Counted from the stretch's first letter, positions 1 to 13,471 are shown. The stretch: DNA of 60,480 nt from Cruorifilaria tuberocauda (GCA_013365365.1 JABVXU010000338.1:1-60480), one strand, 5' to 3'. Made by a program: numbers and translations. The notes: generated by a model from the letters alone, not told the origin.

Positions 1-197
1 AATATGAAATTTGTTTTGTTGCTCCATGCGATTGTTTTTCTTTCTTTTTCCTTATTCTTTGCGAGGAGGAATATTTTCTTTAAATCAACTGATTGATCCA
101 ACATTAAATCAAATGCATTTAACTTTATATAAATTAAATAGTAATGGCAAATATGACTTACCTTATTTTAATAAATTAATGATAATTTTAATTTCAG

Positions 198-2561
198 GAA
201 AAAATTGACCATCTTAATCGAGAGAATAGAATTATAGCTGAGAATAAAAATACCACACCATTCATTGAGTGCACTTATAAATCACAACGGGAATTTTCAA
301 CTGTTTGTACTTCCATTTGTATAAATCAATTTAACATTTGTTATCATTTCATCAAATCAATCAATTATTTAATCATAGTATCATTTGTATTGAATAACGT
401 TGAAATTTACGTATAACACGTAGAAATATTATCGTTAATTTTTTCACTTGCATTATACAATATCACAATGTAATATATAAACTTATTACATGCAAATTTT
501 TTAATTCAAAATTCCAATATTTAATTTTAATTTTCCTCTTTAAATACTTGTTATATTTTTCTTTTTCACTTTATAATTTAACATTTTTACGATTTGCTTT
601 TGTATTTATAAAATGGAAGTAATAACATTATGAGAATCGCTTGAATTTTATTAGCTTAATAAAAATGAAATAATTTGAACTGAAAATAATTTTACAATTT
701 TAGGATAGCTGCGGTGAAGACGATGACCCTTATGCTTTTGTCACACGACTTCATGAAAGTGTTTCAAGGAATTTTCGATGTGTTGATCGTTTGGATTTGG
801 TAAGTTAGCATAATAAAGAAATGTTAATTATTAAGCGATAATTAATAAATAAGTAAACAACTAAATAAATAACGGAAGAAAATGATAATAAAAATGAAAT
901 AAATGGATACTGTTTTTTGATTGTCAACCGATTGCCGCTTGATATTCTTTCTGATTTTTTATTGATTGAAATCACAAAAAGCGATAATTCTTAATTTGGA
1001 TTTAACTAATCAGACACTGATAATGGTTCTCTTAAATGAATATTCAAAAGTATTCTCTTTGATCTCTTCCTTATCAGCAGATAATCACATCTGACTAACC
1101 CATCTACTTTTGATTTATGAATGGAAAATTGCTGCAAGCTAAAATGGCCAAATATAACTGATCAAAATCACCGAAAATTGATCGGAATAAAATACGATTA
1201 GGTGTATTCTAATAGCATATTCCATTCAATTTCAGGTGCCCTGTTCATCAGATTCAATGAAATTCAACTACAAAAGGTTGAAAAAATTTCCTCAATGTGC
1301 TGGTCTAAATCATGTAAGACTTAATCACTCAATTACACAATCTACTCCAATTGTGGTCAGTTTCTTCTCTTTTTTTTTCTTTTCTCTTATTAAACATTGT
1401 AAGTAATTAGTAGTAGTAAAGTAACAAATATTTGAGTGCTTAGTTATTTTATCAAATCATAAAATGCAATTGACAGTTATCGTCAAATCTGTGTAAAATT
1501 TAGTATTAATTATTATAAAGTAATTTAGTGTCTAAAATTATTATTGCTCTTAAATTATTGCAGCGTTTAAAATTTTATTGTTTTAGAAATATTAAAATTA
1601 ATAATCGATAAATTTCTTAAAGAAAGCAATAATAATTAAAGAGTAATTAGTTGAAAGGAAGAATCAAAAATGAATTGAAAAATGAAATTTATTCATATTT
1701 CATTTTAATTTACTTATTTAATATTACTTTGTTTATGTATGAATCAGTTTAACATTTGTTATCATTTTATCAAACCATTCAATTACTAATAGAATTTTAG
1801 GCACCATCAATAGATATCGAAGAACATATGGGCGAAATACTTCGTCCAAAAGACTTTTTGGTAAAATGTCCTAAATGCGCTATCAAAAGTTTCTTCGGCT
1901 GGTTTGACTATCATAATTCCCTAATCATTTATTTCAAATTTATCTCTATTGAATCAATTTCTTTAATTTCAAGTTATTTAAAAGCTTTCTGCAATGGTAG
2001 TTTGTAATTAAGAAAAAAAAAACATCTTGCATTATAATATTCTTAGCTATCTTTAGAAAATTATTGAATTAATTTAATGGAAAAGTTGGATTAAATAGGA
2101 AAAAAAAAACGAAAAAATGAAAAGGAACTTTTAAATTAAAATAAGCTCAATTTTTTTTTAATTTAAAAATTCATGATTTAATTATGAAAAAAAGTATTTT
2201 TTTCATCAAGCACTTGCTATAATATTCTATCTCTTTCTTTTTTTTTTCGAATAAATTCTATACCATTTTTCAATATACATAAAATTTTTCTAAATTAAAT
2301 GAAAAGAAATTCTTTTCTTTTTTTGATTATAGGCGAGAAACAGGTGGTAATGAAAGTGATTGGAGACGTTGTGCACGTGAAGTTAAAACGTATACACGTG
2401 GTTGGCCACAACATGCACGTTTTTGTGATGAGGAAGAGTTACATGAAGAGCCAGATTTTTGCCGAATTCATGACTTAATTCGTGAAAGGCTTGGCGGTAC
2501 AATGGAAGAAAGTAATGAATTAAATTTTGTTGATTCAAACGATGAGAAGCAATTATTATGA
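198..2561 (+). CDS. 3' part of an unrecognised cysteine-containing protein (gene starts left of window)
   Basis: Five exons can be joined in phase: 198-302 (donor uncertain), 704-799, 1236-1313, 1801-1901 and 2333-2561, ending in TGA at 2559-2561. The second and third exons have strong donors (GTAAGT, GTAAGA) and all acceptors are TTTCAG or TTTTAG-like. The product is acidic and carries scattered cysteines (SCGEDDD, FRCVD, VPCSS, FPQCAG, KCPKC, RRCARE, ARFCDE, DFCRIH) and Trp/His motifs in the last exon, so a disulfide-bonded extracellular protein is possible. No transmembrane segment is visible in the part seen. The donor of exon 4 was set at 1901 because only that phase keeps the last exon open; GTAAAA at 1861 would lead into a stop. 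I do not recognise the family. The first exon is the weakest part of the model. Confidence 0.6.
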
Positions 2562-3704
2562 GATCAAACTGCGAGTTATCATAAAATCTCAGTGAATTCT
2601 TCGTTTTTTTTTTTGTTTTAATTTTGTTGTAACAATTCTAAATTGTTCACTTCTTTTTATTTCACAAAACTATTGAAATGGCGATAATTGAATTAATAAT
2701 GAAATATTAATACTTTTCTAATTTTAGTCAACTATTATTTTCAAAAAAAAAAGAAGAACAAGAAGAGTAAAAGTACTATAATTTAAAAAAAAAAAAACAA
2801 AATGTTCACTATGATTTCTTCTTACCTTTCATATTAATTAATCATATATAAATTATATTTTTTTTCAGTATTAACGTAAAATTGATCATTTCGAATTAAT
2901 AATTAGATGTTTATATCGATGCATTTAATTTGACACAATGAGTAATTAGCAATTTATTGTTTAATACCTGTTACGAAGGGATACGATTTCAGTTTGATTA
3001 TTACTACAAATAATAGTAATTAATGATAATAAAAAAAAACCAATGATAACAATGATAACAATAAATAATGATAATAATGATAGCAAATAATTATTACTTG
3101 TTATTATTGTTCATGCAGCGATTGCAAGCTAAAATGTTTCCCTTTCTTTCTCATTTTTCATAATATTTTAAAATTATTCTCCTTAGTCGTCATCCATTGG
3201 ATGTGTTGTAAGAGAAGAGAAGGAGAGAGAAAGGGAGAGAGGCAGAGAAAAGGGAAAAGGAGGATAAGAAAAGATTTCATTTGGCCTGAAAAGAGCTTTA
3301 TAGTCTTAGGCCCATTTACTTTCAGTTCTCATTTTTGCCAATGAATTTTGGCACAATGCCTTTCCATCCATTCCATCTTTTTCACTTTTTTTTTCTTTAC
3401 ATGGTAAATGCAAAGTCTGTGGTAAGTGTCTGTATGGATTATCATTTATCATTTATAAAATATATCAAGCTTGTATGTCTGTGCATGTTCAAGCTATATG
3501 AAGCCAAGGATTTAAGCATAAAATGCCAAGAAAAGGATTGAAAAAAGAAAACTTCATAATTTCTCCTAAATTTACAATAACATTACGATTGCGGGAAAAA
3601 CTAAACAGAAATTGCTTATAATTTAATTGATAATTAATAAAACTAATTTACTGGTATCATTCATGAAATATCGCAATATTATAATTATCAGAAAATATCG
3701 CAAA

Positions 3705-3745
3705 TAATAATAATAATAAAATTATTATTAATAATAATAATATCA
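3705..3745. repeat. Self-complementary ATA/TTA trinucleotide tract
   Basis: Blocks of (AAT)n, (ATT)n and (AAT)n follow one another, so the segment can fold back on itself. It is a simple-sequence repeat with no gene nearby. Confidence 0.7.
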
Positions 3746-4743
3746 GAAAATTATCAGATATCATTCAAATATACAAACATATTCCTTCTCTTCCCTCTCT
3801 TATCATATCTATCATTTATCATTATCATTATCATTATCACAATGATAATTTACATTATAAAACTAAATTAATACTTACTTTCATCAGTAATTTGTTGCAC
3901 AAGTGATGAAATAATTTGCATTGATTTTAATAAAATCTATCATTCAAAATTTTCCTCTCTCTCTCTCTTTTCCATTTCTGAAAAATAATTTTGCTCATAG
4001 TAAAGGATTGAATATATTATCAGATCAGAATAAGACGAAAATGTTGCCTAGCGACGAGGCGTAATATATTTTCTCCGTTCATACCTCAATTTAAGGCCTG
4101 GCTGAGTGAAGTTAGTTAAAAATGTTCGCAAATATAATTTCTATTCCTATCGATTTTTTTTCTAATGAATTCTACTAAATTTCATTTCATTTCATTTCCC
4201 ACTTATTTTTCTCGAAATTAGCATTCACATTATCTCAATAAATTATTTGAACAATTAGTAATTAATAAAAAAAGAAATGCTAATTGCAACAATAAAAGGA
4301 AACGATTATAAATAGGAAATATACTTTTCAGTCATTTAATGAAGCATTCATTTGCATTTAAAATAACAAAGTTTCTTTTTTGAACTTTTTACTTTGAAAC
4401 TTTTTATTCTATCCATGAAGATTTCCTGATTTCATCCATATTCAATCAACATTTTCATTATTTCGAATAAAGTTATAATAAAAAGAAAAGTGCTTTTTCA
4501 AAATTTTTTCCTATAAATGAAGTCAATATGTAAATAAATATTCGAAAAAACTAAATGAATTTTGCATATATAAATTCATAATTTTAAAGTATAACTAATT
4601 ATCTAAGAAGTAATGGAAAAAGTAAATACCTTTCATGTACGTGTATATGCGTGTGTTCACGTGTGCTTAATGTAGCTAAGATGCTTGCATGAACTTTTTT
4701 GTCTGCCGTTGTGTCCTTTTCAGTCATTTGACTGTTTAAATGA

Positions 4744-4806
4744 TACGAAACGAAACGAAATGAAAGAAAATGAAATGAATTGAAATAAAATTAAATGAAT
4801 CGAAAT
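4744..4806. repeat. Degenerate GAAAC/GAAAT pentanucleotide repeat
   Basis: Successive pentamers of the form ACGAA / ATGAA run for about 60 bp with increasing decay to the right. The complementary type, ATTCC/TTTCG, appears at about 25545-25680. Confidence 0.6.
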
Positions 4807-5596
4807 ATTACATCTCTTCCGTTCGATGTGAATGTCCAAAAACACCAAAAAGGTAAATAAAAATTAAAAATTTGCAAGAAAAAATGTTGATCGATAGAAG
4901 TGACTGCATCGATTCTCAAGCGATTATTTCTATCCTTCATTTCCCACTCCCCGCATCCCCGCTCTCATCGTTTTCCCCGGTAGCATTCACCTGTCATTTC
5001 TTATGTTTCAAACGAAGGAGAAAAAGGAAGAAGATAATGTAATACATTTGATTGTTTTATTCGTTTTTTTTGGCACAATGTAAATGGAAAAGAGTGATTT
5101 GATACGTTTTAGTTTTACTTAACAAATTAAATTTCAATATTTCCTAATTTAAATTATTCAACTCAAAATATCTTTCCTTCTCTCTTCTCTTTCTTCTTCT
5201 CTTTGCTATATTCTAAAAATCTCTTTCATATTTTTTATTATCATTAAGTTGTAAATATTAATTTATTTATTTATATTTAAAAAAGAGCCAAAAATTATTG
5301 CAAATTAAATAATTTAAAATGTATAAAAAGGAAGAAACTTTAAAATGAAAATTTTAATTATAATAGAAAAGTTGTAAAATCGACTTTGAATGTCTTTCGC
5401 TAATTTCATTTTTCACACAATTTACCTCTTTTCAAGCACGAAATACCTAAATTGTAACGCATTTTAATTTAACATTTCTAATTTAAATTATTCAATTTAA
5501 AATATCTTTCCTTCTTTCTGATATCATATATATATTGAAATCAAAATTATCAATTCATTCCTCTTATCAATAAATAACTTTTCGTTTATCACTATT

Positions 5597-5693
5597 ATTA
5601 TTATCATTATTATTACTATTTACCATTATTATATTGTTATTATTATCATTATTATTACTATTTACCATTATTATATTGTTATTATTATCATTA
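5597..5693. repeat. Tandem duplication, 42-bp unit, about 2.3 copies
   Basis: Copy 1 is 5597-5638, copy 2 is 5639-5680 and a partial third copy runs to 5693. The two full copies look identical, which suggests a recent duplication inside an ATT/ATC-rich block. Confidence 0.85.
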
Positions 5694-6063
5694 TAATTAT
5701 AATTATTATAGGCAATATACCAATTACTCTATATGATAATTATTCGTCATAAATGATCAATTTTGACTTAAACCAACAATTGATAACGATAAGTGTTTAG
5801 TATAATTACTTTCATAAAATACACAAGTTCAAGCACACGTAATATAGGCGTAACAGAGATTTACCTGCCAAAATATTGTCACTTACCTGAAATACCAAAG
5901 AAGCGAAAAAAATTGATATTAACTTTATAATTGATATTAGATGATATTCATATTATTAATTTGGTTAATTTTGTTTCTCAATATTTTTCGAATATTGTTA
6001 TCAATAAATGAAATGAATTTTCAAAATTTAAACAGCAGATCGATAGCTTTTGATATAGAAAAA

Positions 6064-6106
6064 GGGAGAGAGAGAGAGAGAGAGGGAGAGAGAAAGAGAG
6101 AGGGAG
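6064..6106. repeat. (GA)n-rich microsatellite
   Basis: Near-perfect GA dinucleotides with GGG and AAA interruptions. A CT tract of opposite polarity lies 146 bp to the right (6252-6282). The open frames on both strands here (5941-6153 and 5978-6163) exist only because the repeat lacks stops. Confidence 0.9.
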
Positions 6107-6251
6107 AAGCGGTCGTGCCGATTTCCTTTTACGATCTCTGGTCCTTTTTTTAATTTTTTTCAACTTGATATAAAATGCTCATTGGTCGAACTAGTTCCCT
6201 CATAGTTTAGAAACATTTCAATCCATTTCACATTAATCGTTTTCATTCTCG

Positions 6252-6282
<31 letters not shown>
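6252..6282. repeat. (CT)n microsatellite
   Basis: About 15 CT units, complementary to the GA tract at 6064-6106. Confidence 0.9.
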
Positions 6283-6285
<3 letters not shown>

Positions 6286-6881
6286 TCTCTTTCCCTCTTC
6301 ATTTGCCTTTTTTCAATTCTTTTTCCGGTAAAAACCTGCTATTCACCGGAATTTCATTATGACATTTAACAGGAAATTTCTAAATTTAGATCTGTTGACG
6401 ATTACTTCCGGTGATTGATTTTAATTAGTTAAAAAAATCTTCCATTCATTATCATTTCATATGATAGAAAAAAGGATTGTTAATTATTTCCTACAAAATA
6501 TGATCGATAATTATCTTTTTCAATATTCGAAATTTAAAATCAATATAAAATTTGTAGCTTCTTTAGAATAATTATTTTTATCCATTTCTTGTTAGCTTAG
6601 GAAATTAATTGAAATAGCAATTTAAGTTTCGAACAATTTTAAATGAAACATGCAAACTATATTAATTATTACTAAGGAATGAAATAATTAAATTAAAGTT
6701 AAAAAATGTCTGCCAAACTGACCATTGTTTACTGAATAACAAAAAAAATAAACAAAACAAACAATAAAGTATGTAAAAAATTTTTATGTTCCTTTTTTTT
6801 CTACAAAAAAAACATTTTATATTCAATATTTTCTTGCAACAGAAAAAATAAGAAAGGCGTATGATTAATTCTCGAATTTTT

Positions 6882-6915
6882 TTCTCTCTCTCTTCCTCTC
6901 TCTCTCTCTCTCTCT
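6882..6915. repeat. (CT)n microsatellite
   Basis: CT dinucleotides with one CTTCCT interruption; surrounded by T-rich DNA. Confidence 0.85.
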
Positions 6916-7482
6916 TCGATTTATCTTAAATTATTTGCTTTCTCTTTCAGCTTCAATATTTCCATCAAATTTTGAAATGTAAAGCAACAAAATAGCATCA
7001 CATCGATTTCATTGAATATTCCGACAAAAAAACTTTTTCTTCTGCCGTAAGATCGATCAATTCATTCTTTTCAAATATTTCTTTTCTTCTTGCAACCAAT
7101 AACAATACAATAATTAATTGTATCTTACAAACAAAAAATTTCATTCAAACTTAGAAGTTAAATTCAAATTTACCTCTTGATAAGTATAATTGTTTAATCA
7201 TAGATTATTTACATATTGCTTAAATTGTTAGCAATTTTGTTTTATTATTTCTTTATCGTTCAAGCAATTCAGACTTTCTCCGCTTTTTTACTTCTAAAAA
7301 AGAATATTTCTCATGATCTTTAATATTTTTCAACTATTTTAATAATTAATTTAATCATTTAATATCACTTTTGTGTATTTCTCTCATTTCATTTTTCTCA
7401 TCGCTTCTTACTTAATGAAAATTATAGAAATTAGTAATTAAATAAAATGCTTTCATAAATTTCAATTTTTGAAATATCAAAT

Positions 7483-7514
7483 AAATGAATTGAGTAATAA
7501 TACTCAATTCATTT
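7483..7514. repeat. Perfect 14-bp inverted repeat, 4-nt loop
   Basis: The left arm 7483-7496 and right arm 7501-7514 are exact reverse complements (arm AAATGAATTGAGTA) around the loop ATAA. No T-run or gene end suggests a terminator role. Confidence 0.9.
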
Positions 7515-9580
7515 GTCATCCCACATGATAAATAGTAAAAGAAAAAAGTGTTGTGATTTATTAAAACAACTTCTTCAGTTATTATTCTTAGAAACAATTC
7601 TTCAACTTAGCTAACACTATTAAGCACAGTTGGCATTTATTCCACGCTGAATTTTACATTTCATTTATATTAGAATTATTGTTTAATCTATCATGAAACG
7701 AACTGATCGAACAAAAGAAATGCAAAAAATGAATGAAACGCTAAAGTTAAAGCAAATTTATTAGGACAAAGTTAAAATCACTCATAATTTACTAAATATT
7801 TTCTTCATATAAGTAATTTCATAATATAGTGATAGCAAAAAAGCAGGAATATATACCAGATATCGATTTGTATCAAATATCAAATTACACATTTAATTAA
7901 TTACTTCATTAATTGTTAACTTCTACTACTAGCGTTTCATAAACGATGATAATTATTTTGCTGCAAAAACATTGCAACTTATATTTGTTTTAATATTCTC
8001 TGAAAATTGGATCAAACATTAAATCGATCTCGCTATAAGTAACAATATATGAATATATTAATTAATTAAAACTTATGCAATACTTTACTTTTTATCTTAA
8101 CTTCTCTCAGTTAAGTAATACTTACAAACTTGATAATAAATATATCATTAAAGTGTTTTTGGTTATTAATGAATTTATGATATCTTATAATATGTTAAAT
8201 GATAAATGTTTTATAGTAATGATAATATTTTATCATCGACATATCCGTAAGGTTACTTGTCGTATTTCATGGATAACTTATATCATCATATTAGCAACTT
8301 TATCAAACTGAGATTGATGTATGAGATAACATGCAAACATTTGTTTTTCGTTCTTAAAGCAGTTGTTCTGGGTAATACATTGATCATTTTAACTTCAAGA
8401 ACTTTTCTTCATTTCTTCAGTTAATAAAACTTAGAAATGCTGCTGTATGACACGTTTCTCTCTTTTTCACGTTAAAAATGACTTGATCTAAGTCAATCAG
8501 AACATTTTTAGTTGATCTTCAGCAACGATAATTTATTAATATATTTTGAAATGTTATATTCATTAATGAGATTAATTATCTCTTATCATTTTTTCCATGT
8601 TATCATTGCTAGAAGATAAGCATTAAATAGCTGTGAGGAGGAATAAACGAATGCTTTCAATCAAATATAATTTCCATTTTAATTTTTTGAATTAAATGAA
8701 ATGATATTGCATGTGAAATCTTTTTACTTTAAAAGCATTTGATTTTCATTTTATCTTTCTATTCCTTTGCTACTATCGTTACTTTTCAATCAAATACACA
8801 TTTGAAATTAACATTTGAGTTTAAGCAATGAATGATTTTTGAAAAAGTAAGAAAGAAATTTTTCAGTAAGAAAAAGAATAATTCGTTTAAGTTTTTTTTA
8901 CTAGCAAAAAAACTTTTTTTCACATTAATGAAATAAATAGTATTTCTTCCATTTTACAATAAATAAATTTACAAAATGTAAACTAAAATTTTGTTTTCAT
9001 TTTTTCTCTTTCTTCAGTAAATGAATTCCAATTTAAATAAATAAAATTTTAATTCAAATAAATTTCATATCTGTCTGAAATCTTCTAAAAATACCTGATT
9101 TCTTCTAAAAATTATCAAATTTTTTAGTGAGAAACGGAAAAAAGTTAAAAGTGAAAGAGAAAGATGAGAGGAAGGGATAAAAGTAAAGAAGAGAGAGAAG
9201 GAATGCTTTTTTTAGCTTACATAGTAAGCTGAAAGATTCTTCGAAGAGAGATATCGTTCAGACGAATTTGCTAACATATGGAAAGAATAAGGGGAAGAAG
9301 AAGAAGCTAAATGCTTAAATACCTTTCGATGCTTTTTCTTCTTACTTTAAATTTAAATAGGACAAAATCTCTCTCTCTCTCTCTTTTTTTCTTTATCTCT
9401 TTATCTCTTTTTAAACCATACTTTTCATTACTATGAGTAGTAAGTAGCAGTAGTAGTGATAGTAAAAACAAATATTGCAGCCGGAAATGAAGCTAACAAA
9501 CAACGTTCATTCAATGATGATCAGTATTGATCGATCTTAAATTTAAAACTTTTCTTCCATTGTGTTTGCATTCACTTTTT

Positions 9581-9787
9581 CCTCATACAATAATCCATTT
9601 ACTTTGCAAATATGTCACTTCTTCCTCATACAATAATCCATTTACTTTGCAAATATGTCACTTCTTCTTCATACAATAATCCAATTGCTTTGCAAATATG
9701 TCACTTCTTCCTCATACAATAATCCAATTGCTTTGCAAATATGTCACTTCTTCCTCATACAATAATCCAATTGCTTTGCAAATATGT
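9581..9787. repeat. Minisatellite, 43-bp unit, about 4.8 copies
   Basis: Copies begin at 9581, 9624, 9667, 9710 and 9753. The first two carry CATTTACTTTGC and the last three CAATTGCTTTGC; the third also has one TTCAT for CTCAT change. The array stops inside unit 5 after AAATATGT. Little divergence between units suggests recent expansion. Confidence 0.92.
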
Positions 9788-11009
9788 AGAACAGAAAAAA
9801 ATCTGTAATTTATTGTTATCGATGAATGAATTGATTGATTGAATTGAAATATTTTGAATAGCTAATTTATGCCAATTTTTATTCTAATGTCTTTTAAAAT
9901 TGTTATATACAACGTATTGAAATATACAATCAAATCTTTGTTTTATTAAATCATTTTATAATGAAATGTAAAGAAGAGTAATTGTATGATAATTACTGTA
10001 TCATTATTTTTTTTTCTTATTCAATATCATTATCATTATAATCACTATTATTATCATTATCATAGCTAATATCTTTATTATCATCGAAAATGCCCTTTCA
10101 ATTCATGAAACCTTTTGTTTACCACTAATGGTACTTTTTCTTTTCTTATTATCATTAATTTTTATCATTACAGTTATCAACGTCATCATCACCAGCATTA
10201 CAGCTATCATCTTTACAATCTTTAAAAATTGCTCTTTTGTTTCATTCAAACTTTTATCCATCTTTTCCTTCGCTTTCATTTTCTTCTCTTTTCTTTCATT
10301 CACCGTATTTTTCAGTTTAATAATCATTATCACTAACATTATCATTATCATCATCATTATTATTATTATCACTATAACGACGAACATTGTAATCCTTCGT
10401 TTCATGATTTTTTTATTTCATTTTACAGTTTACAATTTTACTTTCATTTCATTCTCTCACATATGCATAAGTATATTTATACTTCCTTTACTTCCTTCCG
10501 TAACATTAATGCTTATATTTCAAAGTTTTCTCTTTTGCTTTTTAAAAACGAAAAGGGAAAATAGAGTAGCTAAAATATCACATAACGTACTTTTGACGTA
10601 AGTGGAAAAAAGTTTTGGAAGTAAAAAAAGGGAAGAAAGGACATTCCGTTGGAAATGAAATGAAAGATTTTCTCCTTTTGCAAACATGAAGGCTTACTTC
10701 TTCGCCACATTTTGTGCATTGAGAAACGAAAAAACGAAATGCCAATTCATTCATTGAAAACTAAAATAAAAATTCGAATAAAAGTTTAAGTATAAAATTA
10801 ATTTCTTTTTTCATAAATGATTTGCACAACTTTTTTTTAATACTGATAATAAAATCAATAATAATAGTAATAATAATGATGGTAAAATCAATAATAATAG
10901 TAATAATAATAATGATAATAACAATAATAATAATAATAGTAACAATAATGATTCGATACGGTGTAATTTCAGTGAAATTATGTCAAAGAAAAAAAAGAAA
11001 TAATAGAAA

Positions 11010-11010
<1 letters not shown>

Positions 11011-11051
<41 letters not shown>
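11011..11051. repeat. (ATT)n microsatellite
   Basis: About 13 uninterrupted TTA/ATT triplets next to AAT-type repeats at 10850-10950, with which it could pair. Confidence 0.9.
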
Positions 11052-11052
<1 letters not shown>

Positions 11053-12060
11053 CGATATGATTTAGGACATATTTATAAGAAAATCATTTAAATGCTATTT
11101 TCGTTCATCGCTTTCAAGAGTGAAATGTTTAATCGTTTATTTTGAATGAGATTAGATAGTAAATAGCATATATCTTACGGAAGGTAAGCCTGAAAGGTAA
11201 ACAATAAAGCCTGAAAGGCAATCAAGGCTTATTACAATTTATTGAAGTTAAATATAATATTACTTTATTAATTGTTTTCTTTGTTTTCTCTTTTGAAATT
11301 CGAATTTTAATAATTTGTAAATGAACGTTAATTACAATGTAAATAAGCAGAAACGATTTTACATTTTTTCAGTGATTAAATTTTTGAACTATTTTTACTA
11401 TCATCTCTTGTTAATGCATTTTAGAATTATTAAACATAAATCATTTGAATTGTAATATTTTCGGATGGCGCATTTCACGTCATCTGTATATTATTAAATA
11501 ATGTGATGTCATACTTAGTTGACGTAAACTTACGAAATATTGTAAAAGAAATTTATATCTAACATTTGCTCCAACAATTGTGCCAATCCTCGGGGCATCC
11601 TTTACATTACAAACAACAAATCCATTATTCATTTTTAATCGTTAAATTAAAATGACTTCTTCTTTCGATACTTACAGACAAACATCATTCTCTCTTTAGC
11701 TTGATTTCACGTGCATGTACCGATACAAATGTATTCCACGTAAAGGTGTAAAACTTTACTTCACATTTAAAGTAATATTAATCAAAGCAATTTTTTGTCA
11801 AAAATTGTTAACTCATCCTGTAATTAATAAAAAAACTTTTTTCTTTCCCTCGTTGACCAATCGATTTGAACAAATTATCATTAATTAACTTTTAATAAAA
11901 ACAAAAAACCAATCGATTGGATTTTATTAATTGCAAGCAATGGCTATAAATAATGTCTGAAATTGGCGAATTTCTTTTTTTTTCTTCATTACAAAAATAA
12001 ACATAAGTGAATCATAAACAGAAATTTTCATGCATTCCTTTCTTCTAAAAATTCAAAATA

Positions 12061-12118
12061 TGTCTGTCTGTGCATGTGTGTGTGTGTCTGTGTGTCTGTG
12101 TGTGTGTGTGTGTGTGTA
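12061..12118. repeat. (TG)n microsatellite with TC interruptions
   Basis: Mostly TG dinucleotides with several TCTG interruptions. It is the longest TG tract in the window. Confidence 0.9.
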
Positions 12119-13211
12119 CAGACAAATGTCTGTTCGTTTATCCATAGATTAAAGTTTAATTATAGTTAAATGAATTTAATTCATTAAGGGATAATTATCA
12201 CATGCATTATTCCTTTCTCTAAAAACAACAGTAAAGACGGTTTTCAAAAAATTTAAAAAAAAAAAAGATTTTGAAAACATTTATGTTAAATTATCACAGC
12301 GAAATATACAGTACCATTTACAGAATCAAGAAAAAAGACTAAAAACGAAAATGTTTATGAATTATTGATTTCATGTAATTTTTTCATTTCTGAAATTTTA
12401 CTTTATAGAAATGTATAAAAAGTTAGAAACGTTACTTTAGGAAAATTTTTCCAACTTTAATATTAACTTTTTACAATTATAAATTTTTTGAAACAGCAAA
12501 TCAATTACTTATCAAATTATATTTAATTTTAAATAAAATTTTTATTTGAATATTTCAATTATCATGGAATTTAGGTTTTAATCATATGAATTCATGAAAA
12601 TTACTGTGATAATAAATATTAATGGCATGACGTGTTTGTTGTTATGTAAAAGTGAAGTAAATTGCTTTATGATAATCAGATTTGTTATCAGTTCTTATCC
12701 TAATGATGTCTATTTTATTTCTCCAACACATTTTTCATTTTCCACCTTTTCCTCAAAAATAAAGAAACACTTATTGTGATTGCATTGTTTACCAATCATT
12801 TTTAACTTTCTCAACTCATTTTTTATAAGTTCATATTCTGCTTTTAGCAAAAAAAAAAAATTATTCAAATATTTCCGAAAAAAAAAAGAAGCCAAACAGC
12901 CAAAAGGCTATTTCGATGTAGCCAAAATATCAAAGTAAGCTTCTTCTTTCTCTCTCCCTCTCTCTCTCTTTAATTTTCTCTCTTAACTAATCTCGAGCAT
13001 GATGTCATTTTGTGTATATGTGTGAGTACATTTTATTCTTCCCATCAAAAAAAAAAAATAAAATTTTTTTTTTCATTTTTGCCCGAAATTTATGTCATTT
13101 TAACTGCTTGCTTCATTCAGTCGAAATCTTTCAGTTTTTCAACTTTTCCTTTTTGAATGAAATTTTTTTGCATATCTCATTTAACTTGTGCTTTCTTATA
13201 TCAATGCACGT

Positions 13212-13275
13212 TAAACTTACAAGTACTTATAAGTAATTAAACTTACAAGTACTTATAAGTAATTAAACTTACAAC
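13212..13275. repeat. Tandem repeat, 26-bp unit, about 2.5 copies
   Basis: Units begin at 13212, 13238 and 13264. Each contains AAGTACTTATAAGTA, itself partly self-complementary. The third copy diverges after TTACAA. Confidence 0.85.
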
Positions 13276-13414
13276 GCTTACAAGCAATGCCTAAATTTAA
13301 AACAATTGAAACTTGATAGGATCGTTTAAAAATGCTTGAAATTAATATATTCATTGTGCTGTTGATATTTAAAAATTGTTTAGAAATATTTTTAATATTT
13401 TTGCTTTGCTTTAG

Positions 13415-13471
13415 GAAAGAGAGAGGGAGAAAGAGAGGGGAGAGAGAGAGAAGGAGGGAGAGAGAGAAAGA
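13415..13471. repeat. GA-rich purine tract
   Basis: GAGAGGG/GAAAG dinucleotide-like purine run of about 57 bp with no pyrimidine on the plus strand. Confidence 0.85.

Larger units (their letters stand above)
2562..9580. other. AT-rich gene-free stretch, left part of the 29-kb desert
   Basis: No open frame here has coding character together with splice signals. The stretch contains poly-A/T runs, purine tracts (3211-3262), AAATG-type pentamers (about 4744-4806), a tandem duplication (5597-5693), GA and CT blocks and a perfect hairpin (7483-7514). Short frames such as 8075-8311 are low-complexity and lack matching splice sites. It could be intergenic DNA or very long introns. Confidence 0.6.

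Noticed and set aside
10103..10601. 157-codon plus frame and 100-codon minus frame rich in Ile/Phe/Leu or Met/Lys
   Set aside because: Both come from ATT/ATC and TTC low-complexity DNA, overlap on opposite strands and have no splice or family support.
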